Origin: Ramazzottius varieornatus
Taxonomy: Eukaryota; Tardigrada; Eutardigrada; Parachela; Ramazzottiidae
Assembly (NCBI GenBank): GCA_001949185.1
Contig: BDGG01000003.1
Coordinates: forward strand, 1,885,823 to 1,906,308
Reading direction: 5' to 3'
DNA: 20,486 nucleotides
In this document: positions 1-11,206 of the stretch, piece by piece
How positions within the stretch are numbered: the stretch's first letter is position 1
Layout: each line of letters starts with the position of its first letter
Program-made: the position numbers and the translations under genes
Notes under the pieces: generated by a model
What the model saw: only the letters and a program-made list of their open reading frames with translations
What the model was told of the DNA's origin: nothing
The model's database searches: none

Positions 1-2341
1 TGTCCCTATTGACGCTCGGCTCACAAGTCAAATATTTACCTTGGCCGCCCCAATCATTTGCTACTCTATAATACACCCGTCCCAACCGGCTGATTATCCT
101 CGACGCTCTTTTGTTCGACGCCCACACTTGACAGGATAATACCGGCCAACAATTTCCCCTCACCGGTTCTGCTTTGGTCGATGACAGCCGTCCTTCCTAA
201 GCCTTCCTTCTCTGACAAGCAGAATGCACACAGATCGACATCAAACCAGTATAATGGCCATATTTGTAAAATATGTTGTCAATTTGTATCCACACGCTTT
301 GCACATCCATTGCCCGCAGCCTTGACAAGCCTGCTTACGGCATATTCCCTCTCCAGCGAAGGAAGCGTAATCCCCTCTCCTCGCTTCATGTCAATCAAAT
401 TCCTGACCCGCCGCATCCGACCATCACTCCCGTTAAACAGCTCTAATCAGCTCATCTTCACCGCTGAGCCGACTAATTTGTAACCACACCACCGACTTCA
501 CTTTCCCAATCTTTCTTGCCGCGTAACTCTTTAATCCTAAAATAGCTTCTCTTGGGAGCCATATCTGCCTATACCACAAATGCTAGTTGTAGTAAATTAG
601 CTATCGGTTAGCAGAGTTCACAAGTTAGTGAAGAAATCTCGATTCCAACCTGAGTCGATATTTTCGGATGGCGAGGTCCGTTCTCGCGGTAAACCCGACG
701 CAGCTTTAGTAGACGAAGCCACACCCAGGATGTGATTGTTTTCTCAGATGAAGTGAACGTGGCTTCGTTATCTTAATCACGACAGACATGTCAGAAGGGT
801 TTCTCAAGGAAGTGATAAAGACTAATGTTTCTTTTGTTCAGGCTTTCCCACAAGGCGCATCTTGACATGGGAGCCGGTCTTATTACCGTTGATCAGACTG
901 CCATCTCAGCTTACCTTCATCACCGAACATAAGCCCCGCGTAACATTTCACTATGCCTTCACCATCAGAGCATCCTCTCTTCCGATGTTTCGTTCTTCTG
1001 TTTTTTCATCCACAGTTTTCTAGAGAACAAGAAGTGATATACTGATGGCCATGATCGGGCGTAAGTTAGTTAGCTTCGCTTACACGGGGCTGTGCGACAA
1101 ATGAGATGATGGTGGCGATGAGCGGTCATTTTCGGCTTCTCGCTCCGGCAACAGCCATATTGTATGACGGTATGATCACGCAGAATGTCCGCCCAAATCA
1201 ACACCAACTGTGATCACATTCGTGACACAAGTGTGAATCGCTCACTATTTCGGGCTTCCTGTCCCCCATTTGACGTCTTTCTCCCATTCTTTCACATCTG
1301 TGTATGGCGTGACATCGACTGCAAAGACAACATGACTAGGTAGTGGAAAAGGAGACCGCACATCCGGTCCGATCCGAAGTCAAGCATGTTTCTTAGATGA
1401 CCATTGATAAAGATAGTCTAAGGATGCTTTGTGCTCTTGCTTCCTCCACTTCTTTGCACATTCTTGTAGTTGTTGCTGAATGCTGTCCTTCAGTCTAGAA
1501 ATACAAAATGTGTCCGCTCAATTACATTTGTCCGTACGGGAAACACGTTCGCGAACCGCAGGGAACCTCGATTGGCAAGTAGCCAGACGGGTAACGCAGG
1601 AAAGCACTTGACGTATGATGAGACGCCACTTTTCGGTTTAATTACCATCTCATCACAGGTAAGTCAGAACCGTACGCCCAACTCGTTGATAACCTCCTAG
1701 CGTGCTCGTTGTTTCTACGAAGAGCCCAAAAGACCTTATTCGCTAGTCGTGAAGGGACCACTTTCTGAGCGAGGCTCTTGATTTCCTATCCTTTCAGACT
1801 AAAGAAAGGTGTGCTCACCAAAAGTGATGAGCTTGACGAACCCACCACTACAGTTCCGGTCTGACCAAAGTCTTTCTTGAGACAGCTTAGGTCAAATGGA
1901 GGACGATACCGAACACGGAGACGTTTTACTTGGACGAAAAACCGTTCTGACGAAGAGATAGAGAGTATCGTGGCGCCCTCTAATCAGATAAGGTGATGCG
2001 TACGTGCGGGTAACAGGCAGTTAAGAACCCAGTTCCCCCAGGCTCCGCCAGACAAAATCTAAAGAACGACTCGTAAAACTTCGAGTAAAAACCAGGGAAT
2101 ACTGAAAAGAATGCGTGGTAGATTTTTGAAGTTGCTGAGAAGCGTGGTTATTCGGTCCAGCGATGACCACAGTTGGTGGCGCAGCAAACATAATACAGCT
2201 TCATTTCCTCCTGTAGGAGAATCCCGAATCAGAAAACAAAGTGAATGCGATAGATGTGATAGAATCTTAAGCGTACTACCTCTCCTCGTCGGGATTGTGC
2301 TTGGAAGAAGACTGCGTTGCGCGCTTTGCAGTTCGGACAAG
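1..2341. other. Gene-free stretch, no supported feature
   Basis: Open frames here are short (at most 100 codons), several lack an ATG, and none shows a recognisable domain or signal peptide. I found no exon with matching splice sites and no tRNA or rRNA signature. The region could be intergenic, or a long intron or UTR of a gene to the left. A possible donor (CAG followed by GTAATA) at 2432/2433 ends an open frame that contains ATG at 2342. That piece is discussed with the two-exon gene at 3069-3447. Confidence 0.5.
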
Positions 2342-2432
2342 GATGCTCATCCGTGTGCGGCAGTGTGGGATCGGCGATGACATCCGCCACGATGTGCGTG
2401 AGCTCACTATAAAAACAGAAAACTCAAGAAGG

Positions 2433-3068
2433 CAGGTAATAATAACAGGACAGGATCATAACTACGGGCACGCCAAGAGAGAGGAAAACAGTCAAGAGCA
2501 CGGGAAAATGATATAGCGAGCAGCTGGCACAGCCCTGTTCACGGACTATCACGGCCGGAGCCATAACCCCCTCACGCACGAGTAAATAATAATTGGGACA
2601 CAATGTAAAATAATATTCGAAAAATAAAAAATATGTCGCTTACTCGACTTTGTGCAGGATTTTATTAACATATCTGGAAGCGAAAAGAGCATCATTACTA
2701 CAGACAAAAGCGGGTGTGATCGAGAAGGTGGGGAACGAAACTCACACGCAGTTGTCGCTCGAAGGCTTGGTGAAATCACAGTTGCGGCACTGTAAAATAT
2801 TCTGGTTAGGCATTCTGTCGCGCGCCGCTTATCAACACAGGACGATGAAGACTGAAGAGTGTTCCTTACGGTGTACATAAGCTCCTTCAACTCTTTGTTT
2901 TCCTTGGGATACAGCATGTTGTTACTGAAAGAACGAAAGCGGTACTAACGCATTTGCACACAACGAAGAGTAATGCAAACCCAGCCTGTCCCACCACTCG
3001 TCGCAAAAGCGAATTCCGACATATCCCGGCCCTTGTGATCCATCCACCATCGCCATATCCCTCTGTAG
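2433..3068. other. Stretch without a supported gene, possible long intron
   Basis: This interval either separates genes or forms a long intron of the gene at 3069-3447. A minus-strand open frame at 2549-2917 (122 codons) and a plus-strand frame at 2650-2880 overlap each other. Neither has a domain, a signal peptide or convincing splice partners. Confidence 0.35.
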
Positions 3069-3447
3069 CCCAACCGAATCTTCTTTCGAGACGCTGCGGA
3101 ATCAGATGATCCAGCAGAAGTCAATCACTGCGCAGAAGACTTTGAGTTTGAAGTCATCGATGACGAAAATCGTACAAGAATGCGAAACTGTGCTGAGTGA
3201 GTTACCATATTGCTGACAGCTCATCGCCCACCACATACACGTTGCATAGGTGCAATGCTAGCCCTGACGTATGCTCGGTCGCAGCTTGGGCCTTGGAATC
3301 TTGGATCAACCAAGGCAGGGTGTTCAGCACAGCCTTGACCGAGAAACATCGGCAATGGACCGAGCCCAGATATCGCGCCGGCAGATCGAAAAGATTCGCA
3401 GAAGAATGGCTTTGATCCTCCGAAGTCCGAACCTGGACACAACCTGA
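3069..3447 (+). CDS. 3' end of an unrecognised two-or-more-exon gene (partial, 96 residues seen)
   Basis: Two exons fit together. The first is 3069-3196, entered after a strong acceptor (tatccctctgtag). It ends at a consensus donor (GCTGA, then GTGAGT). The second is 3285-3447, entered after gctcggtcgcag and ending in TGA. The intron is 88 bp, typical of this window, and the phase-2 junction stays open. The first exon encodes an acidic stretch (AESDDPAEVNHCAEDFEFEV). The second is basic and helical in character (SAMDRAQISRRQIEKIRRRM) and ends SPNLDTT. An in-frame TAG lies immediately before 3069, so at least one upstream exon is needed. A phase-0 candidate ends at 2432 (open frame from ATG 2342), but that intron would be 636 bp. 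I do not recognise the protein. Chance open frames remain possible. Confidence 0.38.
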
Positions 3448-3453
3448 TTTATT
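3448..3453 (-). terminator. Possible poly(A) signal (AATAAA) for the Gly-rich secreted protein gene
   Basis: TTTATT on the plus strand reads AATAAA on the minus strand, about 270 bp past the stop codon of the Gly-rich gene at 3721. It begins right after the TGA of the plus-strand exon ending at 3447, so the two transcripts would converge and probably overlap here. Confidence 0.35.
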
Positions 3454-3720
3454 TACCTGGTTAGGGGCTTTGAACCTTCTAGTCCTTCTGGTTTACGCCA
3501 GACAACGGGAATTTCCACAAAACCAGACACGCTGTAAATTTATGAATATTTTCCAGTCAGATCGTAATATACAGCCAAGTCCCAGGAGAAAATTTAGCAC
3601 AAACATCAAGCGTGCACCGGGATAATTTGCCACAGGGAAAAACTAGGTAGGAAAACGGATAGATGGAGAGAAATGAGAATGAAGAAAGACTTCAAAGAAA
3701 CATCAAATTTTGAACAAATT

Positions 3721-4578
3721 CTACTGATAGTAGCCTGAAGGACCTCCTGCTCCTCCTTGGCCTCCTCCGAACTGTCCTCCTTGACCACCATACCCTTGAA
3801 GACCGCCCAGACCACCATACCCGTTAAGGCCTCTTCCTTGTCGTCCATAGCCTCCGAGCTGCCCGTAGGGGCTGTAGGCTTCCAGCCCACCGTATCCTGC
3901 CATTCCTCCGTAGCCGCCAAGACCCAAGGCCGAGTTACCGTAAGCTCCATTCCTGTACAGGCCGTTGTCCAGACCGTACGAACGACCGTAGGCTCCGATA
4001 CCCTGACCAGCGAGTCCTGCGAACAAGGAAAACAAGTTATTAGAGTCGGGGAGAGATTCACAGAAACTCGCTAGCCGCAAGTTGAAGAGGAAGTGATTAT
4101 AAAATCAAGAATTTGCACTACCTTGGACGTTTCCAGGTTGGGCATACGGTCCGGCTCCTTGCGCTCCGGGCTGGATAGCTCCGACCTGAGGTGAAGACTC
4201 CATGAGGGCAGCGGCGACAGCTGGACTGATGGATCCGGCGTTGCCCATGTTAGGTCCACTTCCTCCTCCGCCCATCATCCCGTTTGGACCTCCTCCACTG
4301 GGACCTCCTCCGTTCGGTCCTCCAGCGTTAGGTCCACCTTGGTTGGGTCCACCCTGGTTGCCACCCTGGTTGCCACCCTGGTTGCCGCCCTGGTTTCCTC
4401 CTTGGCCGCCGTAGTAGCCGTTGCCGGTCTGACCTGAAGAAACACGGAAATTAAGAGGAGGGATGGCGAAGGTAAACCGAAAGTACAACGAGGCACAACA
4501 GAATTTTCAAGTACCTTCCACTGCACAAAGCGCCAGTGCCAGAACCACGACGAAAGAGTATCCTGTGAAGGATGACAT
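3721..4578 (-). CDS. Secreted glycine-rich protein, three exons, 223 residues
   Basis: Coding exons are 4578-4515, 4433-4122 and 4016-3721, and both introns are phase 1. Exon 1 is essentially a signal peptide (MSSFTGYSFVVVLALALCAV). Exon 2 opens with four GGNQ units (NQGGNQGGNQGGNQGG), passes through PN/GG-rich repeats, and has a less repetitive segment (SISPAVAAALMESSPQVGAI). Exon 3 is rich in GYGG, GLGG and GQGG units and ends GGPSGYYQ. No cysteine remains after the signal peptide and no membrane segment follows. Low-complexity Gly/Tyr/Gln/Asn secreted proteins of this kind occur in cuticle, silk, adhesive or egg-coat materials. The sequence does not say which. The start is the ATG directly before the hydrophobic stretch. 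It lies divergent from VPS54, 918 bp away. A Gly-rich antimicrobial or other extracellular peptide is an alternative. Confidence 0.8.
4332..4413 (-). repeat. In-frame GGNQ / PNQGG tandem repeats inside the Gly-rich gene
   Basis: A short-period repeat of about 12 bp (plus-strand units such as ttgccaccctgg) encodes four GGNQ units followed by degenerate GGPNQ and GGPNA units. Such tracts change length by replication slippage. The plus-strand frame through it is only a proline-rich shadow. Confidence 0.75.
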
Positions 4579-5496
4579 AGTGGACAGAAAGGGGAGCTCA
4601 CTGGGCAGAACGAAGACTCTCAAAGCTGAAGGAACGAAAACTGAAATGTGAAAAAGGTATTCCGGCCAAATGAAGACTTTTTCCCAAAAACGCACCGGGC
4701 ACAGGTCTGCCTGTTCCCAGCTGGAAAATTGTACAGTTTTTTGCTCGAACCCCTTTCGATGTCTATATGTGTGACACCTACCGTTCGTTGTGTAGCGGAG
4801 TAGGATGAGACGCTACATTGGTCCAATTTGCAAGCAGTTTCCCTCATGCCACGCCTCCAGCTGCGCCTAATATTGAACTCGAGCTTCCACATGGTATCCA
4901 TACACAGTAAATGGTCGATAGTAAACCCCGTGGTTATAACTTTTATTCTGGTGCACAAAAGGTCCTGTACGCACACCAAGATGACGTCATGGATGCTTGG
5001 CACAGATTCTAGATGGATTGCTGATTGAGTAGTTCAGCCGTGGACGGGTGTTTTATTCAGCCTTATATCGATAACTACGGAACTAGCGCCTACGACCTGT
5101 CACGAGCCGGTACAACGGGTAATTTTTCCATCAGTGCGCAAATTCTACCTCTACTGAACTGCAGACCGGGTGTTCGAACGACATTCGGAAGGGTGTTTCT
5201 GATATGAAAAATATTGATCGACTGGAATTGTCGTTCCAAAGTTGGGCTGCGCTCGACTTTGCGAAGCCGTTCTGTGTATGGATAATTCACTGAATAAGTC
5301 ACCTGTCCACCGCTGGAGTAGTTGTTAAACGAAAGTTGCAGTTTGCTCACTTTGCTGATTCGCGCTGGATCATCTTCGACATTCTTCCCGTACCGACGCT
5401 CATCTTATAGTCTTATCGGCTTGAATGGTAGCGCAGAAGGGTGGCCTATCGCTGCCATGAAGGACCGCCATACAGCAGAAGCCGCTACACGCTAGA
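4579..5496. promoter_or_regulatory. Divergent intergenic region between the Gly-rich gene and VPS54
   Basis: These 918 bp separate two outward-facing start codons and should hold both promoters. A perfect CRE/ATF-type palindrome, TGACGTCA, is at 4982-4989. I saw no convincing TATA box at a useful distance from VPS54. A minus-strand open frame at 5090-5350 lacks splice partners or a recognisable domain, and I treat it as chance. Confidence 0.4.
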
Positions 5497-8400
5497 ATGT
5501 CGTCGGGAAGGCACAACTCGACCTCCCATCTTCGCACTGAGGAAAGTGCGAACAGCTCGCCAGATTCCGTTTTGAACCGCTCCATCTCCAGAAACGATGT
5601 GGCTAATGGAAGCCTCATGGATGTCTCTTTATCGCGACCGCAGTCTCGTGTGTCGGTCAGCTCCAGAGTTGGAGCAGTATCCAGGCAGACATCATCGGCA
5701 TCTGGACAGTACGGTAAGTGTTTGATTGTTTGATGTATTCGGAAATGTGGTAGTATTTTCTCACTTGTTGTGGACTTGTCGTTTCTCTCCGTAGAACGGA
5801 ATCCTGATCGGGTCTTCGACTTCTATGACGCGTCGGTGAATCTGCCAGCTACCCTGAACGATCCGCGGAAGCCTCGTCCCAATGACTTCCTCACGAGAAC
5901 CTGGGGCGAAGGTTTTGTCGAGTCGACTGTTCCACCTTCGTCGCGCATCGTCGACATCGACATGTCCGTCTTTCGTGCCTACATCCACTCGATCAACATT
6001 CGTGAAGCCCTTCTCAAAGGTACCTGCTCGATGGCCGATGTTTCTGGAAGGCAAATCTCTGCTCGGACATCGAAACAGACCTCGAGCGCGGCGGCAGAGC
6101 TCGATTCCATTCCGAAGTTGTTCTTCAGTCAGTCTTTCAGTTTAGAAAATCCGATTACGTTCCGCGATGTGTTCGGTAGTTGGAAACTTTCAGAGAAGGA
6201 TGGCCTCAAGACTCTCAGGGCGACGCAGGAGAGACTGGCGCACTTTCTGGACTTGGTGGAAGCAGAAATTGCGAGAGTGGTGTCAGTCAGAGCGGAAGCC
6301 TTCTTCGGCATCGTCATCAGCCACGATCTTCTCCAAGAACGAATGGCGACGTCGCAGGAGAAAGTGACTGCCGCTAGGAACAGCCTTCGGGCTGTCGCAG
6401 ACATTTCAGTGAAACCTGCCATCAAAAATATGACGCTAGTCCAGGTAAGATTCGAACTTTGTGTTTACGGAAAGTTTCACCCGAGTGATTTTTAAGGAGT
6501 ATCATGTGAAACAGAATGTGGCTTTTTTCTACTTTCCAGAAGCGACATAACCTGGAAGAAATCTTCCAGAAGCTTCAGACGATGGCCACGATAAGTCAGA
6601 CGCAACTGACCATCCAGATGCTTCTGTCCAACGGGGACTTTGTCGGTGCGCTGGACCTCATCACGACGACGCGGGACATTCTGACGACAGACTTGGCCGG
6701 CCTCGTCTGCTTTCGACATCTCTCCCATCAGCTAACAGAGATGGAGAAGTTCATCGATAAGATGATGAGCATGGAATTCCGCAGGGCGTTGTCGGCCCAT
6801 CTCAACCGCTCGATAGAGATGTCCACAGCCAAAGAACAGATGCTGAACAGGGAACGGTTTGTGGCCATCGTAACGGGACTGCTCAGGCAACGGAGGTTCA
6901 ACGTCGTCGACTGGTTCCGAGAAGAAGCTCTGTCAGCGCTGCAAGCAACGCTGAAGTACGTGCTTATAAAACAGTTGACTGATCATCAAGAAGGCGATGT
7001 AGAAGATGGCAAGAACGGGAGAAGAAGTAGCGAAGAAGGAAGTCTACCGTATCATCTTCTGAGAACGCTGGAATTTCACGGCGTCGTTAAACTCCTCCAC
7101 GGTAAATTCTAAACTATTTTATCTAGAGGGAGCTGTTTATCGAGCATGAAAATCTTTCAAAAGCAGAAATAATTGTGAGAATTGACAACCGAAATAAATA
7201 TCTGGGAGCTCGGCAAACAAACTCGGCAACATCAACTTTTCAAGTAGCGCACGTTTCCAGTGTTATTGCGTAGAACGTGCACCACTTGTGGAACAATCTT
7301 GTTTCATAGGATTGTTTGCCGATCTGCCAATTAATGTCCGGGGTTTTTCGGTGGAAATATTTTATTTTTGCTGCTTTCTTCTGATAGGTATGAAGGATCC
7401 ACTGAAGGAAATCCTGACACGGATCAAAGCAGCTCATGACGTCACAAAGAGTCTTGACGTGCAGTTCCTCGCTCAAGAATCGCGGACGGGAACTCGGACG
7501 GAAGATACTTCCGGTGTGAGTTCCGCCGATCTGAACCGTCTTAGCACTCAGCTCCAAGAACTGCTCTTCGCTGTCGGCGAAGAACTACAAGAAGAAATTG
7601 TCAAAATATTGAATAAGACCAAGACCTGGCAAGACTTGAAACTGCAGAACGACAACCTCGTTCCCCTGTGGGACATCCTGCAGGATATCGCGAAGGACAG
7701 TGAAGCCATACTGGGTGTCAGAATGACCGTTCTGACGGCTCAGCTACAGAAACTGGCTTTCGCTTTCTTGAGTAAGTTCCACGAGGACAGAAAGCAGAAG
7801 CTGACGTTGATACTGGACAGCGAACGGTGGACGTCAGCTGAACTTCCGGTGGAGTTCCAGTCTTTCGTCGATAACATCGTCGACAAAGGAAGCTTCCTGG
7901 TTCCCTTACCACGACAAAGATCCGAAGAAGTGGTCAACGGGTAAGTTCTCTTTCGTCCTCACTGATGTTCTCTAATATGAAGGTTGGAATTGGGTAGTTT
8001 CGGAAAAAGAACTCCAATGGTCCGCAGACAACGCGTGCGTTTCTCAGCCACTTGCATCCCCTGAACTCAACATTTCGCGTGGTATCCATGTGTGTAGGAA
8101 CATGCAATGTAGTACAGATGACGGTCTGTCATGTACCTACGTATAGTCACCCGTATTTGCAGTATGGCCCGTCGGTATGCAGGTTGCAAGGAGACGGTTC
8201 AATTCATTTGCCGACTGCCAAGTGTTTCGCGATCTCATGTTTTCATCACAGTTTGTTCCTGTGGTACCCAGGGTGTTGTTTCAGTATTAATTGTTGTACG
8301 TTCCGGTGAAACAGTAATTGTTGTTTTCCAGGGACGAGCCAATAAGGTCGCCCAAGGCCGTGGTATCCTCCCTCGTGATCGGCGGAGAAGTCTACCTGGT

Positions 8401-9184
8401 GGTTGGGACCGTGGTGCTTCTCCTCAGGATGCTGGGCGAGTACATGGCTCTGACAGAGAAGCTGCCGTCCTCCATGAACATTGGCGGTGATCTGCTTCAA
8501 AAAGTGGTGGAGCTGTTGAAGATGTTCAATTCAAGGACATGTCAGCTGGTGCTGGGTGCGGGCGCCATGCATTCAGCTGGCCTCAAGTCCATCACTAGCA
8601 AGAACCTCATTCTTTCCTCACGCTGTCTCCAGCTGGTGAGACTCTTCGTTCCAGTAGTTCGAGAAGATCTCGTTAGATGCCTGTCTTCCAAGCAGAAACA
8701 CTTGACCAAAAACTTCGATACTCTGTTACGCGACTACGATTCCCATATCGAAGTAAGCACGTGAAAACCTGGAAAAAAAATTCGGATGAACATTAAAAAT
8801 GCTCTGTGTGTGTGTTTGCAGGAAGTCGAGAAAAAGCTGGTGCAGATCTTTGACGCTCAGCTCATCACGCACTTCTCTCGGTGGGAAGCGGCATTTCCCA
8901 TTCCTTCGCCTGCATTCAAAGCCATTGTTACGTCGGTAAAACGGTTGTACGATGCCGTCTCTGAAATGTTACCTCAAGCTCACTTGGAGCGCCTTTTTAA
9001 AAGTCTTTTGATTTTGTTCAAACGTAGACTAAAACAGCAGATTGCCAAGCTTAGTATACCACACGATGGTGGACCTCAACATGGCGTTGTCGTGTCAGAG
9101 ATCGCGTTCTTCCGCCACGAACTGCACGCACTCAAAAAGCTCAGTAGTTTAAGTGATATTTTAGATGATGTCTGGGAAAAATGA
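5497..9184 (+). CDS. VPS54: Vacuolar protein sorting-associated protein 54 (GARP complex subunit), complete, six exons
   Basis: Exons are 5497-5713, 5795-6444, 6540-7101, 7388-7940, 8332-8752 and 8822-9184. All junction phases agree and give 921 residues, against about 977 in human. VPS54 joins VPS51, VPS52 and VPS53 in the GARP tether, which captures endosome-derived vesicles at the trans-Golgi network. Family landmarks occur in order. VNLPATLNDPR is at 87-97, and a coiled region includes a match to the family's RSEAFF motif (RAEAFF). MATISQTQLTIQMLLSNGDF starts at 304 and leads into FVGALDLI. The C-terminal domain has FNSRTCQLVLGAGAMHSAGL and ITSKNLILSSRCLQLV. DGGPQHGVV lies at 883-891, near the end. 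The first 72 residues are Ser/Arg-rich and probably disordered. The ATG is the first in this frame after a nearby stop. Intron 3 is enlarged by a hairpin element. The gene appears intact. Confidence 0.95.
7209..7323. mobile_element. Hairpin element copy 1, degenerate, in VPS54 intron 3
   Basis: The inner arms CAAGTAGCGCACGTT (7241-7255) and AACGTGCACCACTTG (7274-7288) pair with two mismatches. Outer arms TCGGCAAACAA and TTGTTTGCCGA pair near 7210-7220 and 7313-7323. The intron is 286 bp, while neighbouring VPS54 introns without a hairpin are 69-95 bp, apart from the 391-bp intron 4. It is the most diverged of the four copies. It has no coding capacity, so it resembles a miniature inverted-repeat element. 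Confidence 0.6.
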
Positions 9185-9305
9185 AACTCGGTGTTGGTAG
9201 ATTCTTTTTTTGTTTGACGTGGTGCTGAAAATTTGTGATATGCAAAGAATGATAAAATACAAAACACGAAACAGAAGACTCGAACAATACGTTACAAAAT
9301 TAGTG

Positions 9306-9311
9306 AATAAA
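9306..9311 (+). terminator. Poly(A) signal AATAAA of VPS54
   Basis: AATAAA lies 122 bp after the VPS54 stop and 10 bp before the stop codon of the oppositely oriented gene at 9321. Cleavage 10-30 bp downstream would fall in the 3' coding end of that neighbour, so the two mRNAs probably overlap antisense at their tails. Confidence 0.6.
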
Positions 9312-9320
9312 ACATGGAGA

Positions 9321-11206
9321 TTATTGCTTCGCATTTATTAACGCGTCGTTCCTTCTAGAAACCTTCCTTAAAGAATCATTACTGCTGGGGGCATCACCAG
9401 TTACTAAAGGAATAGCACTGAAATTCTCTGTGAGAACTTCTCGTACAGTATCCAGGAAGTCAGTATTACTGTTGAGGGATTCAGTCAGCTGCTTGACTTG
9501 CTGCACGTAATTCAGCAGATCGCTTGGCTGACCATCACGAGCCACTACAAAGGTGGCAGTCTTGATCAGGACAGCAGCGAGATCCAAACCTTGGTCCACC
9601 GCGTGGGACATGAAAGCCATGATGTTCTTGACGAAAGCCGTCCGGTAACAACCACTGGCATAGACCAAGTCATAAATGTACCTACATTCGTCCGTCAGTT
9701 TGGTAAGACCCAGCCAGGTTTCTGTCAGGAACTGATGGTCTTTCTTCTCCAGGCCCAGGTCCATGATGGACAGACACTCGAGTGTCCCATCAGGTCTTTT
9801 CCTGAAACTGACGTCTCGGAGCTGCTGTAAGGGAAGGCTTTCTTGGACAATGTCTTCGGTGAGGATGGCGAGTACTTCCGTGTCGAGTATGGCTACTTGA
9901 TCAGGAAGCTGCTCAAGGACCGCTTTCGCATACAAGGAATCTCGTGCTGAATCAATTCTCCTGGAGGAGGAAGTCAGCTGGTTTCCCGAAGCTTTGGGAG
10001 ACTCCAGAGACTTGTCTGGTGCTATTCTTTTCCGTTCTGTTTTCAACATCACCTGCTTACCCGCTTGTTTTATCTACAGAGGGAAAAGCATTCAGCCAAT
10101 TGTGGTGAGTCCGAGAATGAAACACTGATCACGCACGACGTCAACATTGACGTCTTGAGTACTGACGTAACGCGGGAGTCAAATGGGGCAGCGGCCCCGT
10201 TGCTTACCTGATCGAGGGTCACTTCGCTTTGCGTCATTAGCTTCCTCTTGTTGTTCCTGTACCTTTCATAAAGACCATGAAAGCTGGGATCGTTGAAAAC
10301 TTTCTCCATACTCAAAGCATCCATTTGTAACGGTGAAAGCGTTGGTTTTCTCACGCCCAAGGAAAACAGCTCATCGCCCAGTTGGGAAGCTTTTGCTGAA
10401 GATGGGCGGGAAACGGACGAATCCAGCTGCAACTTCGTCGCGTTCTCAACAACTGAGGAATTGTTTTCGAGCTTCGAAGAAGGTTTGAGACGACTCATCT
10501 TAGTTCTTTCTAGCGTCCGTTTTTCTCTTCTCTCGTCAGCAGATTTCAGTTCCCAGCCAGCTTTTGTTACGTAATGGTTCTTGTCAATGTAGGAATCGCT
10601 GACTGCTGGTATATTTGCCGAGCATCGTGCTTGGGAAGATATCAAACTGCCCAAATCAGACGTCGAAGAGCTCAGAGGAGACTTCAAGGCTTGTAGGTAC
10701 TTCCTGGCTGTCTCGGTAACTGGTGATGTCTTTACGGGTGTGGCGGACTCCGAGGATGTTTCCTGAATCAACGATGCCAGCGATCCATCCGTACTGGTCT
10801 TTGTTCTTTCTCTTCCGGGTGCCGTCAGTTTCGTCCCGGTAAGGGTTTCGTTACTGCGTTTAGTTTCGGCAGATGTTCCCGACGCTCGTGGGCTATCCTG
10901 GGAGGACTTTTGTTGCAGGTAAGAGTTTGACGAGTCTGTCGTCGGCGGAGAAGACAGCTGATGCGCCGATCGAATTGTCTGGCCTTCAGAACCTTCGGTA
11001 ATCACGCTTCGTCTTCTGGCAGAAGTAGGCTGCGTCGCGGCAGATGCGTGAGAGCAAGCAGTAGGAAGTTTTCGGGAAATACTGTGTTGCGCGGAACGTG
11101 TGGGTAAGCGAAGGCAGTGGAAAGAGTCTTCCGCACGCGAACGGGAGGGCGGAATCAGGCATTCATCGCCGTGATTACTTTGCGGTCTCTGCGACGGTTT
11201 ACTCAT
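9321..11206 (-). CDS. Unrecognised 583-residue protein: Ser-rich disordered N-terminus, helical C-terminal domain
   Basis: Exon 1 is 11206-10208 and ends CTC GAT CAG, followed by GTAAGC. Exon 2 is 10073-9321, entered after a cttttccctctgtag acceptor. The junction is phase 0. The first 333 residues are rich in Ser, Thr, Arg and Pro, with several S/T-P sites, and look disordered. A short conserved-looking segment near the end of exon 1 (FNDPSFHGLYERYRNNKRK) is less biased. The last 200 residues or so are regular and alpha-helical in pattern, for example TWLGLTKLTDECRYIYDLVY and NIMAFMSHAVDQGLDLAAVL, and end ALINAKQ. There is no signal peptide or membrane segment. I do not recognise the family; a helical-repeat (HEAT or MIF4G-like) adaptor is only a guess. 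It sits head-to-tail behind the DAZ-like gene and tail-to-tail with VPS54. Confidence 0.75.
10138..10170. promoter_or_regulatory. Cluster of three GACGT half-sites (CRE/ATF-like) in the intron of the 583-residue gene
   Basis: GACGTC near 10138, TGACGTC near 10148 and TGACGTAA near 10163 fall within about 33 bp of the 134-bp intron. ATF/CREB-family bZIP factors bind such sites. An intronic enhancer role is inference, and chance clustering is possible. Confidence 0.25.

Noticed and set aside
2549-2917. 122-codon minus-strand frame with a hydrophobic end
   Set aside because: It has no signal-peptide architecture or domain and overlaps an opposite-strand frame of similar quality.
3606-4081. Other long frames antisense or frame-shifted to the Gly-rich gene (3606-4061 minus, 3757-4074 plus, 4202-4414 plus)
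   Set aside because: They are shadows created by GC-rich low-complexity coding DNA. They lack signal peptides and splice partners.
5090-5350. 86-codon minus-strand frame upstream of VPS54
   Set aside because: No signal peptide, domain or splice continuation was found. Its position in a divergent promoter region favours chance.
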